Source: Saxidomus purpurata (taxonomy: Eukaryota > Mollusca > Bivalvia > Venerida > Veneridae). Taken from it: 64,000 nucleotides of DNA. The notes under the pieces were generated by a model. That model saw only the letters and a list, made by a program, of their open reading frames with translations. It ran no database searches and was not told the DNA's origin. The stretch is taken from assembly GCA_022818135.1 (NCBI GenBank), contig JAFMSR010000008.1:29122899-29186898 (forward strand), written 5' to 3'. Numbering within the stretch: position 1 is the stretch's first letter; every line of letters starts with the position of its first letter. Position numbers and translations under genes: made by a program. Shown here in pieces: positions 10,791-23,475 of the stretch.

Positions 10791-12350
10791 ACCGTTACCC
10801 ATAAAAATCGTTATTGTCACGTAATAATTTTCCAAAAATAGCCAGTGTTTGTACAATACCTGGCAATTAAAACCTGCGGACATAAGTACTGATGATAATT
10901 CTTATGAGAGTTGATACCTCCGTGCCTAATTTGGACGTTAAATGCAACTTTAAAGCGGTCGAGGGTTTACTGCAATACTTTCTTCTGTTATATAAAATAA
11001 AAGACTTGCACTTTTTTTTCGGTCAACCCTCATTGTCATATGATATTTATTTTATCAAAATAAATAAATCCTTGAAACAATGGTTATTGTCCAACAAACT
11101 AAAAGCTGGGAGAGGCGGACAGGTTTATTCCGTGAAATAAACGGAAAACCTGGAAAATGTTGCAGAAAGCCTGGAAATCAATTATTTTTGTGTTTTGCCA
11201 GAAAAACTGTTTAAGCAGCTAACACAGTCCTTTTTTTCAGGTAAAATACTAATTAAGCTGTATCATGAACAAAATTTGAATTGCCGGTCTAAGGAAGTAT
11301 TTTTAAACCCATAGAATAATGACGCCCCGCGTCAGTTCACCTCCCCACCAGCAGTCGCCCTACCCCCGTCGATGTTTTATATAAAAAAATGACTCCTTTT
11401 CTGTAAAATAACGGCTCCCCGTTGTAGAAAAGTGACCCCCTTTCAAAACAAACAAATTTGGACACGACTACTATTGCTGCTGCATTTGTTGTTGCTGCTG
11501 CGGCTACTGCTACAACAGCGAGAAAACTCATTCTGATGAAGTAACCAACAGAAATATCGACAGTTCCAAGTTCAAAACTGTTGCAAATGAATAGATGCTG
11601 GATTTCAAGTTCTGTCTACCTATTTTGGTAGCTGCTATTTATCAGTGATTGTTGTACGTTTTGCAATAAAACGCGCATTTACTGGTATTTTGCTCCCCAG
11701 GGGAAAGCATATAGTCGCCGCTTTGTCCGTTCGTCACACCTTTACCCGAAGAACTCCAGAAATTTCAACTTGAAACACAAATAGATATTATTGAGAGGAA
11801 GCAGAGAGCGTAGAACTCGCATTTTAGTTTTGGCTGTATCGTCTGTCTCTACCGTTAGCTTCTCGGGCATGTCACTGATATTATTTCCGTTAAAAGTGTA
11901 TACCTTTCCCCGAACAAATTGCAAGCACGGTTGCACAACTTTCCCCGATGACCAAGATTTCTTAATTGTTTGGACTTGGTGACGAAACTGGTCAAGATAT
12001 ACGAGGCAAAACAATCCGAACAGATGCTACCTGACGGACGGACAGGAGCAAGCAAATATGAGGGTGTAATTTATTGTTTGTTTGGAGTTTCACGCCCGTT
12101 TTTCAACAATGTTTTAGTCATATACAGACAGTTTGTTTAAACATCGTTCATGGGTTTCTAACCAGTATCAGAACCCCTTTATCACATTTAAATGCCATAT
12201 AGTCGAGGTCCCGTGGGGATCAAACTAGCCATACTTTATTACTCAAAGTTATAAACCGCGAAGATCCGGCTTAGCGCATCCGAATATTATGACCGGGCCT
12301 TCATTTTTTTCTTGTAATTACTTCCTAAAAATAAATATCACTTTTGGTGC
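10791..12350. other. Unassigned sequence
   Basis: No gene or RNA recognised. The overlapping small frames on both strands at 11.7-12.06 kb lack domains and mutually exclude each other. Confidence 0.4.
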
Positions 12351-12422
12351 CCACTCGGTGAAATTATGACGTGATATTACACCTAAACCAACAATTATCC
12401 TCTATATTATTTCACCGAGTGG
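12351..12422. repeat. Short perfect inverted repeat (14-nt arms)
   Basis: CCACTCGGTGAAAT at 12351-12364 is exactly answered by ATTTCACCGAGTGG at 12409-12422, with a 44-nt loop. This could be a tiny foldback element or the termini of a deleted transposon. Confidence 0.75.
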
Positions 12423-13740
12423 AATTATTTGGAAATGATGAGAAATGGGCTGTTTGAAATGTAATTGTCCATAACGGTGAAGACATCGACAGTTTTTGGC
12501 GGGACTTAGTAATGTGCTGACTACAGTAATCATTTTCATTCTACTTCATACCAAGCTTCGTATAATATCCCTCTTATATAATTTTCAATAATAACTAAAA
12601 AAGGAAGTGATTTAGCATGTTTATTTATGAGTTCTTTTTTAACACAATGGAACGTCATAAACTATTCTCAAGTTAACGATATCGTTTGTCGTTTGTAATC
12701 GGCCACTATAAATAACAGAAAACGAAATTTAAATTGAAAGTGTATGCTTAAAAAAGTTGTTAAGTATAGAAATCTAGGTCAAGACTACCATTAAAAAAAT
12801 TGTTATCAGTTTATGTATTTTATCAAAAGATTTGTATTAGGTCTTCCTGTTCCGCAGACGAATTCGTACTGAACTACCATACCTCACCAGTCAGGAAATG
12901 GAAGTACAATGTTTCAAGTTTGAAATTCAGGAACAACAAGGTCCCCCTGGGCTCCCGTAAAACACGTTCATTCAATTAAAGCTGCTCTCTCTCTCAGATT
13001 TTGGTGCAAAAATAAAGTCCCGCAAACTCTCTGAAAATAACATATTGTAGAACGATTTATCGCTTTAAAAGATCCCAGTATAAATTCCTGTCGAGTATAT
13101 CCATATATTTGAAATCATACGCTTCCAAATAATAAAGTTTTACGAACGCTATTGAACTTCTAATCTAAGCATATGACGTATCGGTGTCGTTAAGACAACT
13201 CGCACTAACATTTTCAATGGATTTTGCAAATTGCTACCTAGATTTTAACATTCGTTGTTTATTCTTGCATTTACTTTACTTTTTATATACTTGAATATAT
13301 TATTCTGGTGAAATAATTTTGTCAAACCTTAAACTTTGAGCTAGCAGCTTTAAGTGAAAAAAGTATACAATCTACATGTATTTGATCTTTGTTTTAATAA
13401 ATGAAGACAAACAACGAGAACACTCCATTTTGATATATTGTATTGAAATGTATATTTACAATGATCGGGCACTGATAAGACATTTCCGTTCCAGACATAC
13501 TTATTAAACACTCCAATGTTTAGATGTGTGAAAGATGTACACATTGACGAATATTATCACATATTAGTTCACCAAGATGTTGCTGCAACCCGCAGTTTTA
13601 TTTTGTTCCTGGGCTTGTTAACTAAGGCAACTTTTCTGCAACTATTGTTTCCCTAAGCTACGCGGCCGCTTTGTTGATTAATTAAGGCCATTTCTATGTT
13701 CCTAACTAAAAGCATTACTTATCAACAATGTTCATGTTTA
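12423..13740. other. Unassigned AT-rich sequence
   Basis: The only recognisable piece is AAGCTGCTCTCTCTCTCAG near 12980, related to the small foldback element at 25419-25484. No gene is supported. Confidence 0.4.
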
Positions 13741-13744
13741 TTTC

Positions 13745-14205
13745 TGTACGCTGCATTGCCGACTGTGGATAACTTTGTGTCCCTTGGGGTCGGTACTTGA
13801 TGTTGTGTCCCTTGGCTGTATGGTCGCTTACTTGAGTGAGTCCCAGGGAGGATGGCGCTTAATTGTTTTGTGTCCCAAGGATTTATGGTCGCTTAACTGA
13901 GTCCATTTTGTGTCCAAAGGTTTCATGTTCGCTTGCCGAGTCCATTCTGTGGCTGCGTGATCGAGTCCATTTTTTGTCCCAATGCTGCATTGTCGCTTAA
14001 TCGAGTCCATTTTTATTTTTAAAGACTGCATGGTCGCTTAATTGAGTCCATTTGTATGTCCCAATGCTGCATGGCCGCTTGATTAAGTCCATTTTTTTGT
14101 CCCAAGGCTGCATATGTAGGTCGCATAAATTGAGTCCATTATTTTGTGTCCCAAGGCTGCATGGTCGCTTAACTAAGTCCACATTTGTGTCCCTAAGCTT
14201 CAACA
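13745..14205. repeat. Minisatellite, unit about 40-60 bp
   Basis: CTGCATGGTCGCTTAATTGA then GTCCATTTTTGTGTCCCAAGG recurs imperfectly about nine times, ending some 100 bp beyond the stop codon of the Ly6-type gene. Several apparent open frames here on both strands are repeat translations. Units vary in length, so copy number is likely polymorphic. Confidence 0.8.
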
Positions 14206-14304
14206 GTTTGACGTTATTTTTAAATAACACTTCATTTTTGCATATCAGTCCGATTTACAAGGATGAAAATCTGGGTTAACTTTGTTTCATCAGTGCTTAA
14301 AGTT

Positions 14305-15676
14305 TTATTTGAAATATTTATAAATGAACAAAAGCAAAGCCACGCTTATGAAAGTTAGTACGGACGGACGCAACTTGACTGAATTATTGCATAAATCTGA
14401 GTTGCAGGCACAAACTTCAGCATCGACACCCTGAAAAGAGCCTGAGCGACACTCCTCGGCATGGCGGACAAATGAACACTCTCTGTGATATCCTGCAAAA
14501 CGAGAGAAGAGCATACAGTAAAAACTATTGCGCCTTTCATTTGGTGCCCTGCCTTACTAGCGTGCTGACAAACCACCAATTAACTATCTGATGTAAGAAC
14601 TATAAGAAAAATTGGAGGACTTGAGAAACTTTTGATAAGCGACTTATCAGCAACTAAACAATCGAACAGACCTACCTACTCAAACTGATTTTATTCCAAA
14701 CTAGACGTGCTATAACAATTAACAACCTTTTTTACAGAGAATTTCATCTTTAGGACTCTGAATCTTAAAAATGCAACAACTATAAGCATAGACATTCCGT
14801 CACCATTTTGTAATGTGAATGCCATTTAGTTTCCTATGTTTTGTTTGTCATTAGTAGGATCTAGTCGAGGCTGTTGAGCCTTAAAATAGGCTGAACCCGG
14901 ATAAAATTCATACAGAAATGAAATTTATATTTTCTGAAAGTTCTATGTCTGTAGTATCCATAAACACAAAGTTCCAAAGAGTTCCCACTTGGGAAACTCT
15001 ACTAATTACGATCAGCCGTTTCTTTTACAACGACATACGATCAAAGTTTACAAGCTAATTACACTAGAAACTATTTACATGTTGTAAAAATAGGTTGTGT
15101 CAGGGGAAGTAACTGTTGAAAAGAGTTTGATAAGACCGAACAAAACTATATCACAATTGCAAACATACCGTCGTCAGTTTTGTAGTTCATACAAGATCCA
15201 GTACAGTAGTCAAATTCGATCACAACTCCATCAGCCTGCGAAGGGCTTTCACAATGTCCACCTCGCTCACTAGCACACTTGTAGCATTTTAAACCATGTA
15301 CGCTGTGCCCTTGAATCAGAAATTATCATTCAATTAGTGTTATCATTGTTATTGATGTTATCAGTATCATTATTGTTACTATGGTCATTATTACCGGTAA
15401 GATCATCACGCGTATCATTATAGATCTACTGTACTTATAGCATCAGCGTCGTCGTCAACTAAATAAACGTTTTGTATAGATACACTTGCTTACTTTCTTT
15501 TGCCTGTCAAAACTTGCAAAAAAGATCAATTTCAGATTTGCTATATCTATCTTGTATGATTTTAATGAAATACTAAAATGTTTGTAAACAAGAAAACAAA
15601 CAAAAGCCCTACCGAATAAGGACACTGCCAATATTCCTACCAGTACTAACATCGTTATCATCGTCAAAACGCTCAT
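14305..15676 (-). CDS. Ly6/uPAR-type three-finger, probably GPI-anchored protein (3 exons)
   Basis: Exons read on the minus strand: 15676-15613, 15309-15169 and 14492-14305. Donors are G|GTAGGG and G|GTATGT, acceptors CAAG and TGCAG, both introns phase 1. The joined frame is 130 aa. Residues 1 to about 22 (MSVLTMITMLVLVGILAVSL...) form a signal peptide. The mature part starts near LKCYKCAS, the usual first LU-domain motif, followed by spaced cysteines (GGHCES, DYCTGSC, RECSF, EECRSG). It ends with VCACNSDLCNN, the C-x-C-x4-C-N signature. A hydrophobic C-terminus (VLTFISVALLLFIYKYF) suggests GPI attachment. Known family roles include receptor modulation and adhesion at the cell surface; the ligand cannot be told from sequence. 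The start is the only ATG giving a signal peptide in frame. There is no obvious linked paralogue in the window. Confidence 0.88.
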
Positions 15677-16169
15677 CTTCACCGCGTCGTTTTAAATATT
15701 TATGTTGTGCTATTGATTTTTTGCAGGTAGGCCTACGTAGTACGTGGTTAGGTGTTTATGAAATTTTATATCGTCAAAAGCAAACAGAATTGAAGTCTAG
15801 TTATGCGTGCAATTTATTAAAACTAGACGGTTGCAACTGTGGCCTTGAAGTAAACTTTAACGGAAAATATAAACACTTACACTTCATGCACAATATAAAT
15901 ATATCTATGCGTCATTATAGGCTGAAACTGGGTCGATGGGTGGCCTTATTAGGCTATTTTTAACCAAATTACTGTGTTTGGGTCTAAGCTACGTCGGGAC
16001 GAGGTTTGTGTGGAATTCAATACGTTCAAATACAGTCATTCAGGCGTGCAATCGACCAACGCAATTGATTTAAGACATTTTGTGCGTTCATTAAGCGATT
16101 GCACAAAGAATAATTTTAAAAATTAAGCGCTGGTTATTATGCAAAATTAATGTTACATGCAACCATCAC
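15677..16169. other. 5' flank of the Ly6-type gene; no other gene seen
   Basis: AT-rich upstream sequence with TTTAAATATTTATG about 15-30 bp above the start codon, a possible TATA-like region. The plus-strand frame at 15721-15963 has no domain. Confidence 0.35.
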
Positions 16170-16679
16170 AGCTCGAAGTCGTGATTATGGATTATGCTTT
16201 TTTTCCGGCTTTGTTTTGTCTTTTTACAATCATTTGAAGTTTCAATACCACATTTACACGTATAACTCTTAATTCACATGTACCAAGAAAGATGTCTTAC
16301 TGGCGGAAATAACCTTTATTTGTACCAAAAGCATTCATAATTTTACTTTTTAAATCGATGTACATGTTAGAAATATATATAGCAGTATTTTTTTTAAAAA
16401 AATAGATCTATTGCAAAAATTCAAAAAGGCGTCCTGGCATTTTTTTTTTTATTTTTTACGTGAAAAAGCGACTTGAATAAAAAAGAACAACATTGTTTTA
16501 GACTGAATAGAGCATGGTTTTATCATTATCCTATCAGTATATTTATTTTAGAATATCTGTCAATATAAAAAGATCATGGGACTTTAAAGTAAAGTTTTGT
16601 GAAAGCTAAGCTAATATTTTGTGAGCTTCGGTTCTTAAATGAATGTAAAAAAATAAAAGCTTAATCACGACTTCGAGCT
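16170..16679. mobile_element. MITE-like element with perfect 18-bp terminal inverted repeats
   Basis: AGCTCGAAGTCGTGATTA at 16170-16187 is mirrored exactly by TAATCACGACTTCGAGCT at 16662-16679. The 510-bp interior is AT-rich and non-coding. No clear target duplication was seen, so the superfamily is undetermined. Confidence 0.75.
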
Positions 16680-18424
16680 CCTATGTTTGCAACTTCATGT
16701 AGAGGTTTGAATCCAATAAATTTTATGATAATGTTTGCATTCGCCTTTGTAAATACTTTCTCACATAAATTATAATGCTTGAATTGGTTAAACTTTCGAA
16801 TTTTGTATAATATCATGCCTTTATTTGTTCATTGAAGATGTACCACTCTTCAAAGCTGGAGGAAATAAAGATATAATCTTTTTGGCCGTATATAAAATCG
16901 CTTAAATACAGCTAGTTTTTGTCATGATTTTCAGTCTTTCACATCTATCACGGCAGATCTATCTATATACAAACAAAAAAAGCCAACACACAGCATGGTA
17001 AGGTCCTGGTCAAGTGACTCGAACATGTTCTGTAAACAACGTATTCTGCGAGTAGAAGCGCAAGAATACCTCGAGTCACTTTCGGTTGAGCTGACACTTC
17101 AGATTTTGTCACAGAAACCTGTAATATGGATTAAAATCACATTCAGTAGGTCCTTTTAACGGCTGAATATCAAAACAAAGGCAATCTGCAATGAAAATGG
17201 CTCTTAAACACAGAGAAAATTACACTTTCATAATATGGACTACGCTTGAGTGGACTGCGGAGGAAGACCGCCTATTTGTAGGTTTCATACCTAGATAAAA
17301 GATACGTGGTAGACCGTAAAATGGTTTCTGGTGTACTTTAATCGAGACAAATGTTAGCTGGTGAGAAAAACTGTCGGAGTTTAGAGGTGGCTGATTACTT
17401 TTGTCCTAATAAGTTTTATTTCACGTGTTTTGATTCAAATGACCACATGCAGGATGTGGCCAAGTTCTTTACCAATCGTCCACCGATTCTGGCCTGTTCT
17501 TCAGCTCATGTCATTCCGATGCCAATGTAAAATAATGTACAATGTATATAGCAATACACGGTACACACAATAATTCTTAGATGTCATACGGCCCCAAAAC
17601 TCTATTTTAAACACTGATGTGATGTCTTGTGTTCACTTTATGCAGTTTTTATTCGCTGGTTGTATAGTAAATCTTAAAATGACGGCGTTTTGTCCGTCAG
17701 TAAGTACATAGGTTCCCTAATTTAAACAAAACAAGTTTTAGTTCTGTTTTCTGAAGGTTTGAGAGCATAATATGGTGTACTTGTCTATATACGTACCTGT
17801 GCTCTTTACCCGAGTTATTCAAAGAAGATCTTTTACAGATGAAAAGTTAACAAGTTTCAATTCATTTACATGAAAGTTGTAATTGTAGACAAGCAAACTC
17901 AAGAATGATAAAAGAATGTAATTCAATCATAGGCACAGATAAAGTTATGAATCTTAAACTTTGCATTCTTTCAATATCCTCTTTCATTATGCTAAATATC
18001 AAGTAAATCTGTCGAACGGATCTTAGTTATATTCCCTGCAAGCATATTTTCATATGTTCAAGTTAGATGTAACGTAATAAGAAACTGCACTTTTTCTCTA
18101 TGTATAATTTCATACGATAAAGGGAGACCATAAAAATTGGATCAGCTGTAGTTGTGATTTTAAGTCACTGCAGAGTCCTCTGTCTTGTGTAAAATATCAG
18201 TTCGATCCCTTACATTTTTATCATACCATTCATAAAGTGAGACGATGTTTAAAAATGATATAAGCTATGGCTCTTGGATATTGCATTCCGTCTTATTGTG
18301 TAAAGTATCAACTCAGTCCCTTCAACATTTTTCTTCACAAACCTATTACCTAAAGTGGAAGATTTTAAATGGGGAATGAGCAATAGCTATGGTTATTGGT
18401 ATCTGAATTCTCTCTTATGTGTCC
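16680..18424. other. Unassigned sequence
   Basis: No coding frame, RNA gene or strong repeat recognised. Confidence 0.4.
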
Positions 18425-18725
18425 TGTATCAACTTAGTGCATTCTAGAGTTTGGTTCTTTGTTAGTATACTCCCTCAATGAATGTCCGTATCATTGGTGT
18501 AAGCAGCTAGAGTTATGGTTCTTTGTTAGTATACTCCCTCTCAGTGTCCTGTATCAATTGGTGTAAGCTAGAGTTTGGTTCTTTGTTAGTATACTCCCTC
18601 TCAGTGTCCTGTATCATTGGTGTAAGCTAGAGTTTGGTTCTTTGTTAGTATACTCCCTCTCAGTGTCCTGTATCATTGGTGTAAGCTAGAGTTTGGTTCT
18701 TTGTTAGTATACTCCCTCGCAATGT
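18425..18725. repeat. Tandem repeat, unit about 59 bp, about five copies
   Basis: The unit contains GAGTTTGGTTCTTTGTTAG, TATACTCCCTCTCAGTGTCC and TGTATCATTGGTGTAAGCTA. Central copies are almost identical, outer copies diverge. Looser relatives of the unit extend from about 18250 to 19060. Confidence 0.85.
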
Positions 18726-19084
18726 CCTGTATCAACCCAAGCTAAGTATCTGAGTATCAACTCAATCCCTTCAATACTTCAAAATTTATTCTCCGGTCAA
18801 GAATATTACATAAAGAGAAATAAGTTTAAATGGGGAAAGGTAGAGGTATGGTTCGATAGTTTGTTACTTTACTTCTTCTCAGTGGGCTCTATCAATGTGT
18901 GAAGTATCAAGACAATCAAGTACATACTTTTCAAACTCTTTTTACATACAGGTCTACACAAAAATAGTCTAAGAGTTATGGTTCTTTGTCATTGCACTCC
19001 GTCTCCGTGACCTCCATCAATGTGTGAAGTAACAACTCAAACCCCTCAAAAGTTTTCGATGTATGTTCGAAGAAAAAAATCATA
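18726..19084. other. Degenerate continuation of the 59-bp repeat
   Basis: Motifs such as GTATCAACTCAATCCCTTCA and GTTATGGTTCTTTGTCATTG recur with strong divergence. No gene is seen. Confidence 0.4.
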
Positions 19085-19765
19085 GAACAACCTCGTGTAT
19101 GCAATTGATGTTGCATTTTTCATTGGATCTTCATGAAACCTAGTCAGTATGATTGCCTTGATGGAATTTATGTCGAGTTCGAATATTATTTATCTAGAGT
19201 AAAAAACTAGGCCACGTGGTCAAATCACAAAAACAACCTGTGTATGCATTAGCTAGAGGTTATATTTTTTCGTTTGATCCTTATGAAACTTGGTCAGTAT
19301 GATTGTCTTGATGGAATCTAGGTCGTGTACTTATAAGAGTTATATGGCATTGAAAACTAGGCCACGGGGTCAAATCATAGAACAAACTTGTGTATGCAAC
19401 AAAAGTTGTTTTTCATTGAATTTTCATGAAACTTAGTCAGTTTGATTGCATTGATGGAATCTAATTCTAGTTCGAATATGGGTCATCTGGCGTCAAAAAG
19501 TAGTTCAACATGTCAAATCATAGAAACTTCTTGTGTATGCAATAGAGGTTGCACTTTTCATTTGATTTTAATGAAACTAGTTCAGATGGACTGCCTTGAT
19601 AAAATCTAGGTCGATTTCAATATGGATTATCTCGGATAAAAAACTTGCTCCGGGGTTTGAAGGGTTTTAAAATAAATTGGCACAAATGTTCGGCACAGGT
19701 CAAGGTCACAGACTGTGAGACACCACTTTGTGGGCATTTGTCTCTTACAAGTGACAGCTCTTGTT
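19085..19765 (+). repeat. Repeat tract with ~120-bp units and CAGCTCTTGTT tail
   Basis: Four to five units carry CTTGTGTATGCAA, CATGAAACTTGGTCAGTATG, ATTGCCTTGATGGAATCTAG and AAAACTAGGCCACG. The right end (GGCACAAATGTTCGGCACAG... TGGGCATTTGTCTCTTACAA, GTGACAGCTCTTGTTTC) matches the tail of the TATGCCCCC family, so this is a mosaic or truncated copy. Confidence 0.65.
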
Positions 19766-20880
19766 TCTTTTTTATGATTTTACCGGTTGACCTAGTATTC
19801 GACCAAACATGACCAATATTTAACCTAGAGACCATCAAACAATTTGCATTGTAATTATGTAAACATTGTCCTCTGGAGTATACGCAAGGATCATAGAATT
19901 ATATGATTTGACATGGTGACTTAGTTTTTAAATAACGTTACCAAGTTTCGGCTTCAACCTATAGGTCATCAAGATTCTGACTAATTTTCATGAAGATCGT
20001 GTGCACAATATTGTCACAAGAGTGTTCACAAGGGACTTCTATGATTTGATCTTGTGATCTAGTCCTTTGATCCCATGTGACCTAGTTTCGAGTTCGTTAT
20101 ATGGAGGTTTCAGACAAAATTGTATGATATTTGGAACAAAATGCTTTTAGTTCTTTTTAAGGGTTTTCTTGGATTTGACCTGTTGATCTTGTTATTGGAT
20201 TCGCATGATCTTTCAAATTCAACCCAGAGTTGATGAATACAAATATTCAGACTCATGATAACTGGCTACAAAATAGGATTTCTGTTTAGACCATTCTAAA
20301 GAGTTTCCTATAATTTGACCTGGTGGCCAAGATTCTGATCTATAGTGACCCAGATTTAAAGTCCAGCTAAAGTTCATTAAGGCAACTATTCTGACGAATA
20401 CTAATATTCCTGAGGAACTGGTAAAAAGTGCGGACACTAGAGTTAAAAGATAAATGTGGAGAGACATGCAGGCAGACGACAGACATCTGGCAATTACAAC
20501 AGCTCCCCATGAGCGCTGTGTGTGCAAGTGAACTAAAATGACCAAGTGGGAGTTACTATTGAACCCAGGGACATGGTTTAAAACAATCTAGGTAAAGCAC
20601 CACTAAACAATACTGCATATTGCGGAATATTCATGCTCTGCGACTTGGTTTTGTTTGAGAACATTGTTAAAGTTGTTTTTATATAAATCCGTGTAAAACA
20701 TGAGAGCCTGGTAGAGTCAGTTTCGACACAAAATGTATCTTATGTATTTGGTTAAACTTTGCAGAGGATCATAGAAAAATACACAACAAACATCAAATAC
20801 TTTAGGATCTTAAAAGTTTTCAAGTTATAGCTTCCATATAAGTTCAAATAAAAGGGCCTACTGGTACATATATATGTGAA
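19766..20880. other. Unassigned, probably degraded repeat sequence
   Basis: Phrases such as TGTGACCTAGTTTCGAGTTC echo the neighbouring repeat tract. The 108-aa minus frame at 20219-20545 has no domain or splice support. Confidence 0.35.
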
Positions 20881-21072
20881 AAGCTATCCCCCTGGGTGGG
20901 GCCACATTCAACCAATGGAACATTATTTGAATTAATTTAGAATACCATTTATGTGTGTGATCATGATGCCGGATTGGCATACATCCAATGATCCTTTAAC
21001 CACATACCATCTGATGAGCTATATAATATCGAAATAAGGACAATAAAATCATGGCGCAACAATGGACCAAAA

Positions 21073-21209
21073 TACAGTAAAGTCCCTGTTAAACTACCTG
21101 TATAAAATGATCTTAATATTGAAATGGACCATTTGGTTCATAAATGGTTGGTCTTAATAGCGAGGTAGGTCTTACTATCGGGTGGTATTAAGAGCGGAAC
21201 TTTACTGTA
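21073..21209. mobile_element. Small inverted-repeat element, unit 1 copy
   Basis: TACAGTAAAGT at the left is mirrored by ACTTTACTGTA at the right over 137 bp. The interior carries GGACCATTTGGTTCATAAAT and GGTCTTACTATCGGGTGGTA. Counterparts lie in units 2, 3 and 4, so it was present before the array duplicated. The class is not determined. Confidence 0.7.
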
Positions 21210-21861
21210 CATTAATTGTAAGGGGCTTTAACCATACCTTGACATGTGATGAATAGGGAAAAACTTTAAAAGGCAATGTAAAAATGATACATTTTTACTT
21301 TTATTTCAAAATGAAAAAAGAAAATATAAAAGTAATTGGTAATCTTCAAAGCTTTCTTTATGATTAATTATTTCTATTATGATATCTGTTGTGCAGTATG
21401 GCTCTATAAACTTGTAGTAATTTTAAACTTTAATGACTTTGAATATCCATCTGACAAAGACCTAACATATAAGTATACAGTCAAACCTGTCATAAACAAA
21501 TAACTTTAGTTAGAGATTCCATCAATAGTGACCATATAAAACAGGTAATTGCTTAAACAGTTATAATCATGTACTTGTGTACAAACTCGTTATAAGAGAT
21601 ACAACATCTGCTGCCTGATGCAAGTGCCTGCTTCATTATTAAAGTGGCAATTTTCGCATTTTAAACAGTACTTCTAGAAACACTCCTGTATAAATAGAAT
21701 TCGCTATTTTGGACCTTGTCGTGACCATAACATTATTGAATATGGGGGAATTGATATAAAACCATAAACCGTGACAATAATAACCTTCGGTATGTTGATA
21801 TAATCCACACGGTGGTCTTTATAATTAAAGTTTTAACGAAACCAGCAGAAATGATTACTGG

Positions 21862-21925
21862 CGTAGTGGTATAAAAGGTGAAGTCAAGATCGGTGGGTTT
21901 CGAGTTCGAATCTCAGTATTGTTTT
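21862..21925 (+). repeat. tRNA-related pol III-like sequence (SINE head)
   Basis: TGGCGTAGTGGTATAAAAGG resembles an A box and GAGTTCGAATCTC a B box. They are followed by a T run and an A/T-rich tail. No acceptor stem can be drawn, so this is a SINE head or tRNA relic rather than a tRNA gene. Confidence 0.45.
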
Positions 21926-22244
21926 TTTTTATTTTATTTAAAGAATCGTAATTTTTTTTCACAATTTTCACCTGATTTTTAGTCAGTAGAATTTATTATT
22001 AAAAAGACTTAACAAATTTGTCATGAACATATGCAATACGTATATTTAAAGCTATGGCAGAACAGCTTACTGACGTTGATCACAAAAGCGTTCAAATCGT
22101 CGGTTTGTGGAATTGCTAGTTTCCTTATTACAAATTACCGTACAAATCAATGATGGTGCGGTATAATAAATATAGATCTATTAGATCTACTTAGTTAAAA
22201 AAAAACAATATTGACTCGAAAGAAAGACTCGAACTCATACCCCC

Positions 22245-22315
22245 CTTTGGTGACTATAAAATGCAAGTATTTCAACGCCAAGCCCCAAACCACTGAGCTA
22301 TTGCTCTTTTACTAC
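22245..22315 (-). repeat. tRNA-related sequence, minus strand
   Basis: The reverse strand reads CAATAGCTCAGTGGTTTGGG, resembling an A box, and later GAGTTCGAGTC, resembling a B box. Spacing is tRNA-like but the stems are poor, so it is a SINE/tRNA relic. Confidence 0.4.
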
Positions 22316-23344
22316 TGATACAGCCACATTTAGCTCTCATTAACATTAAATAATACTGATAAATACCCTGTTTTACCTGATATTACAATATAGAATTTTC
22401 TGATAACAGTTATTACATATAGAACTATGATAAATACAACCTTTTTCCAATACAGTGTATATCGGGCGGGTATTACCAGTGGTCGTATATTACCGGGGCA
22501 TTCCGAAAAATGATCCAAACGTAACTTGTGAATGACGTCACAACATAATTTGCGTTGTACATAGACACTGATACATGCTAAATAACATGGTGTGAGATTT
22601 ATAAATTTTAGGTTTACGAACCCTAAATGTTCCAACCCCAACACTGCTGTATAATCACTGTTATTTAACGGGGTTTCTTTTAAATGTTTTAACACTTGGC
22701 TTGTTAAAACACATTTTTATTACATTATTTTAAATGTCAATATTACAAAATTGGCGGGGGACTAACCTACTGACTTGCCTGAAAACACTGACCAATTGTT
22801 TAGTTTTTGACCTGAAGAAGACATGGGTGAAATTTACCATGCACCGGTTCACCCTCCAAGACTGTTACTTAAAATAGACTAAATGGTGTTTACGTTTGCG
22901 TATGTTTTACTTTTGAAGGAATTCTTAAAATGATCGTCTTTTACATAAATTATAAATAAAAGGTATAGGACAATAACAAATCAAATATATCAGGTGAATG
23001 GTCATAATTCTTTTCAGAATTTGTTTCTGAAATTTAAATACATCGGTAATACAACCCACCAGGATATAATTATGTCAATATTCTGTGTAAACTATTACCA
23101 GATTTTCGCATTTTAAACAGTACTTATAAAACACTCCTGTAAGTTACATATAGAACTATGATGAATACAACCTTTTTCAAATATATGTCATTATTCTGAG
23201 TAAACTTTCACCAGATTTTAAAGAAAACGTATAGTGAGTCACTGAATCAGTTTCACAATGGTACAAAAAGTTTTGGCAATATTGGGCGTTTTATTTGTAT
23301 GTTTAAGAGTGAAGAGAATTTTTCATCTGTGTAACATACGTGAC

Positions 23345-23475
23345 AGCAATGTGATTAAAGGTGTTGCCGTCATGTGATTACAAGTGTGACAGTCATGTGA
23401 TCAGAAGTGTGACAGTCATGTGATTACAAGTGTGATAGTCATGTGATTTTAGGTGTGACAGTCATGTGAACAGAA
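23345..23475. repeat. GTGACAGTCATGTGAT minisatellite (unit 1)
   Basis: About six imperfect copies of a 20-24 bp unit, GTGTGACAGTCATGTGATTA. It lies about 0.4 kb 3' of the CD225 copy 1 stop. Matching arrays occur at 35396-35560, 46770-46880 and 56040-56180, in the same place relative to each gene copy. Confidence 0.8.

Larger units (their letters stand above)
21653..23143. repeat. Unit-1-specific 1.45-kb insertion between direct repeats
   Basis: GCATTTTAAACAGTACTT then CTAGAAACACTCCTGTA near 21656-21693 recurs near 23108-23143. The other units have only one copy and lack the intervening DNA. The insert holds two tRNA-like segments and a third partial copy of ATAGAACTATGATAAATACA. It looks like a local duplication that has accumulated insertions. 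Confidence 0.6.

Noticed and set aside
11742..12055. Overlapping 63-90-codon frames on both strands
   Set aside because: Mutually exclusive, no domain resemblance, no conserved context.
22330..22695. 121-codon minus frame inside the unit-1-specific insertion
   Set aside because: Absent from other units, no domain, no splice or start context.
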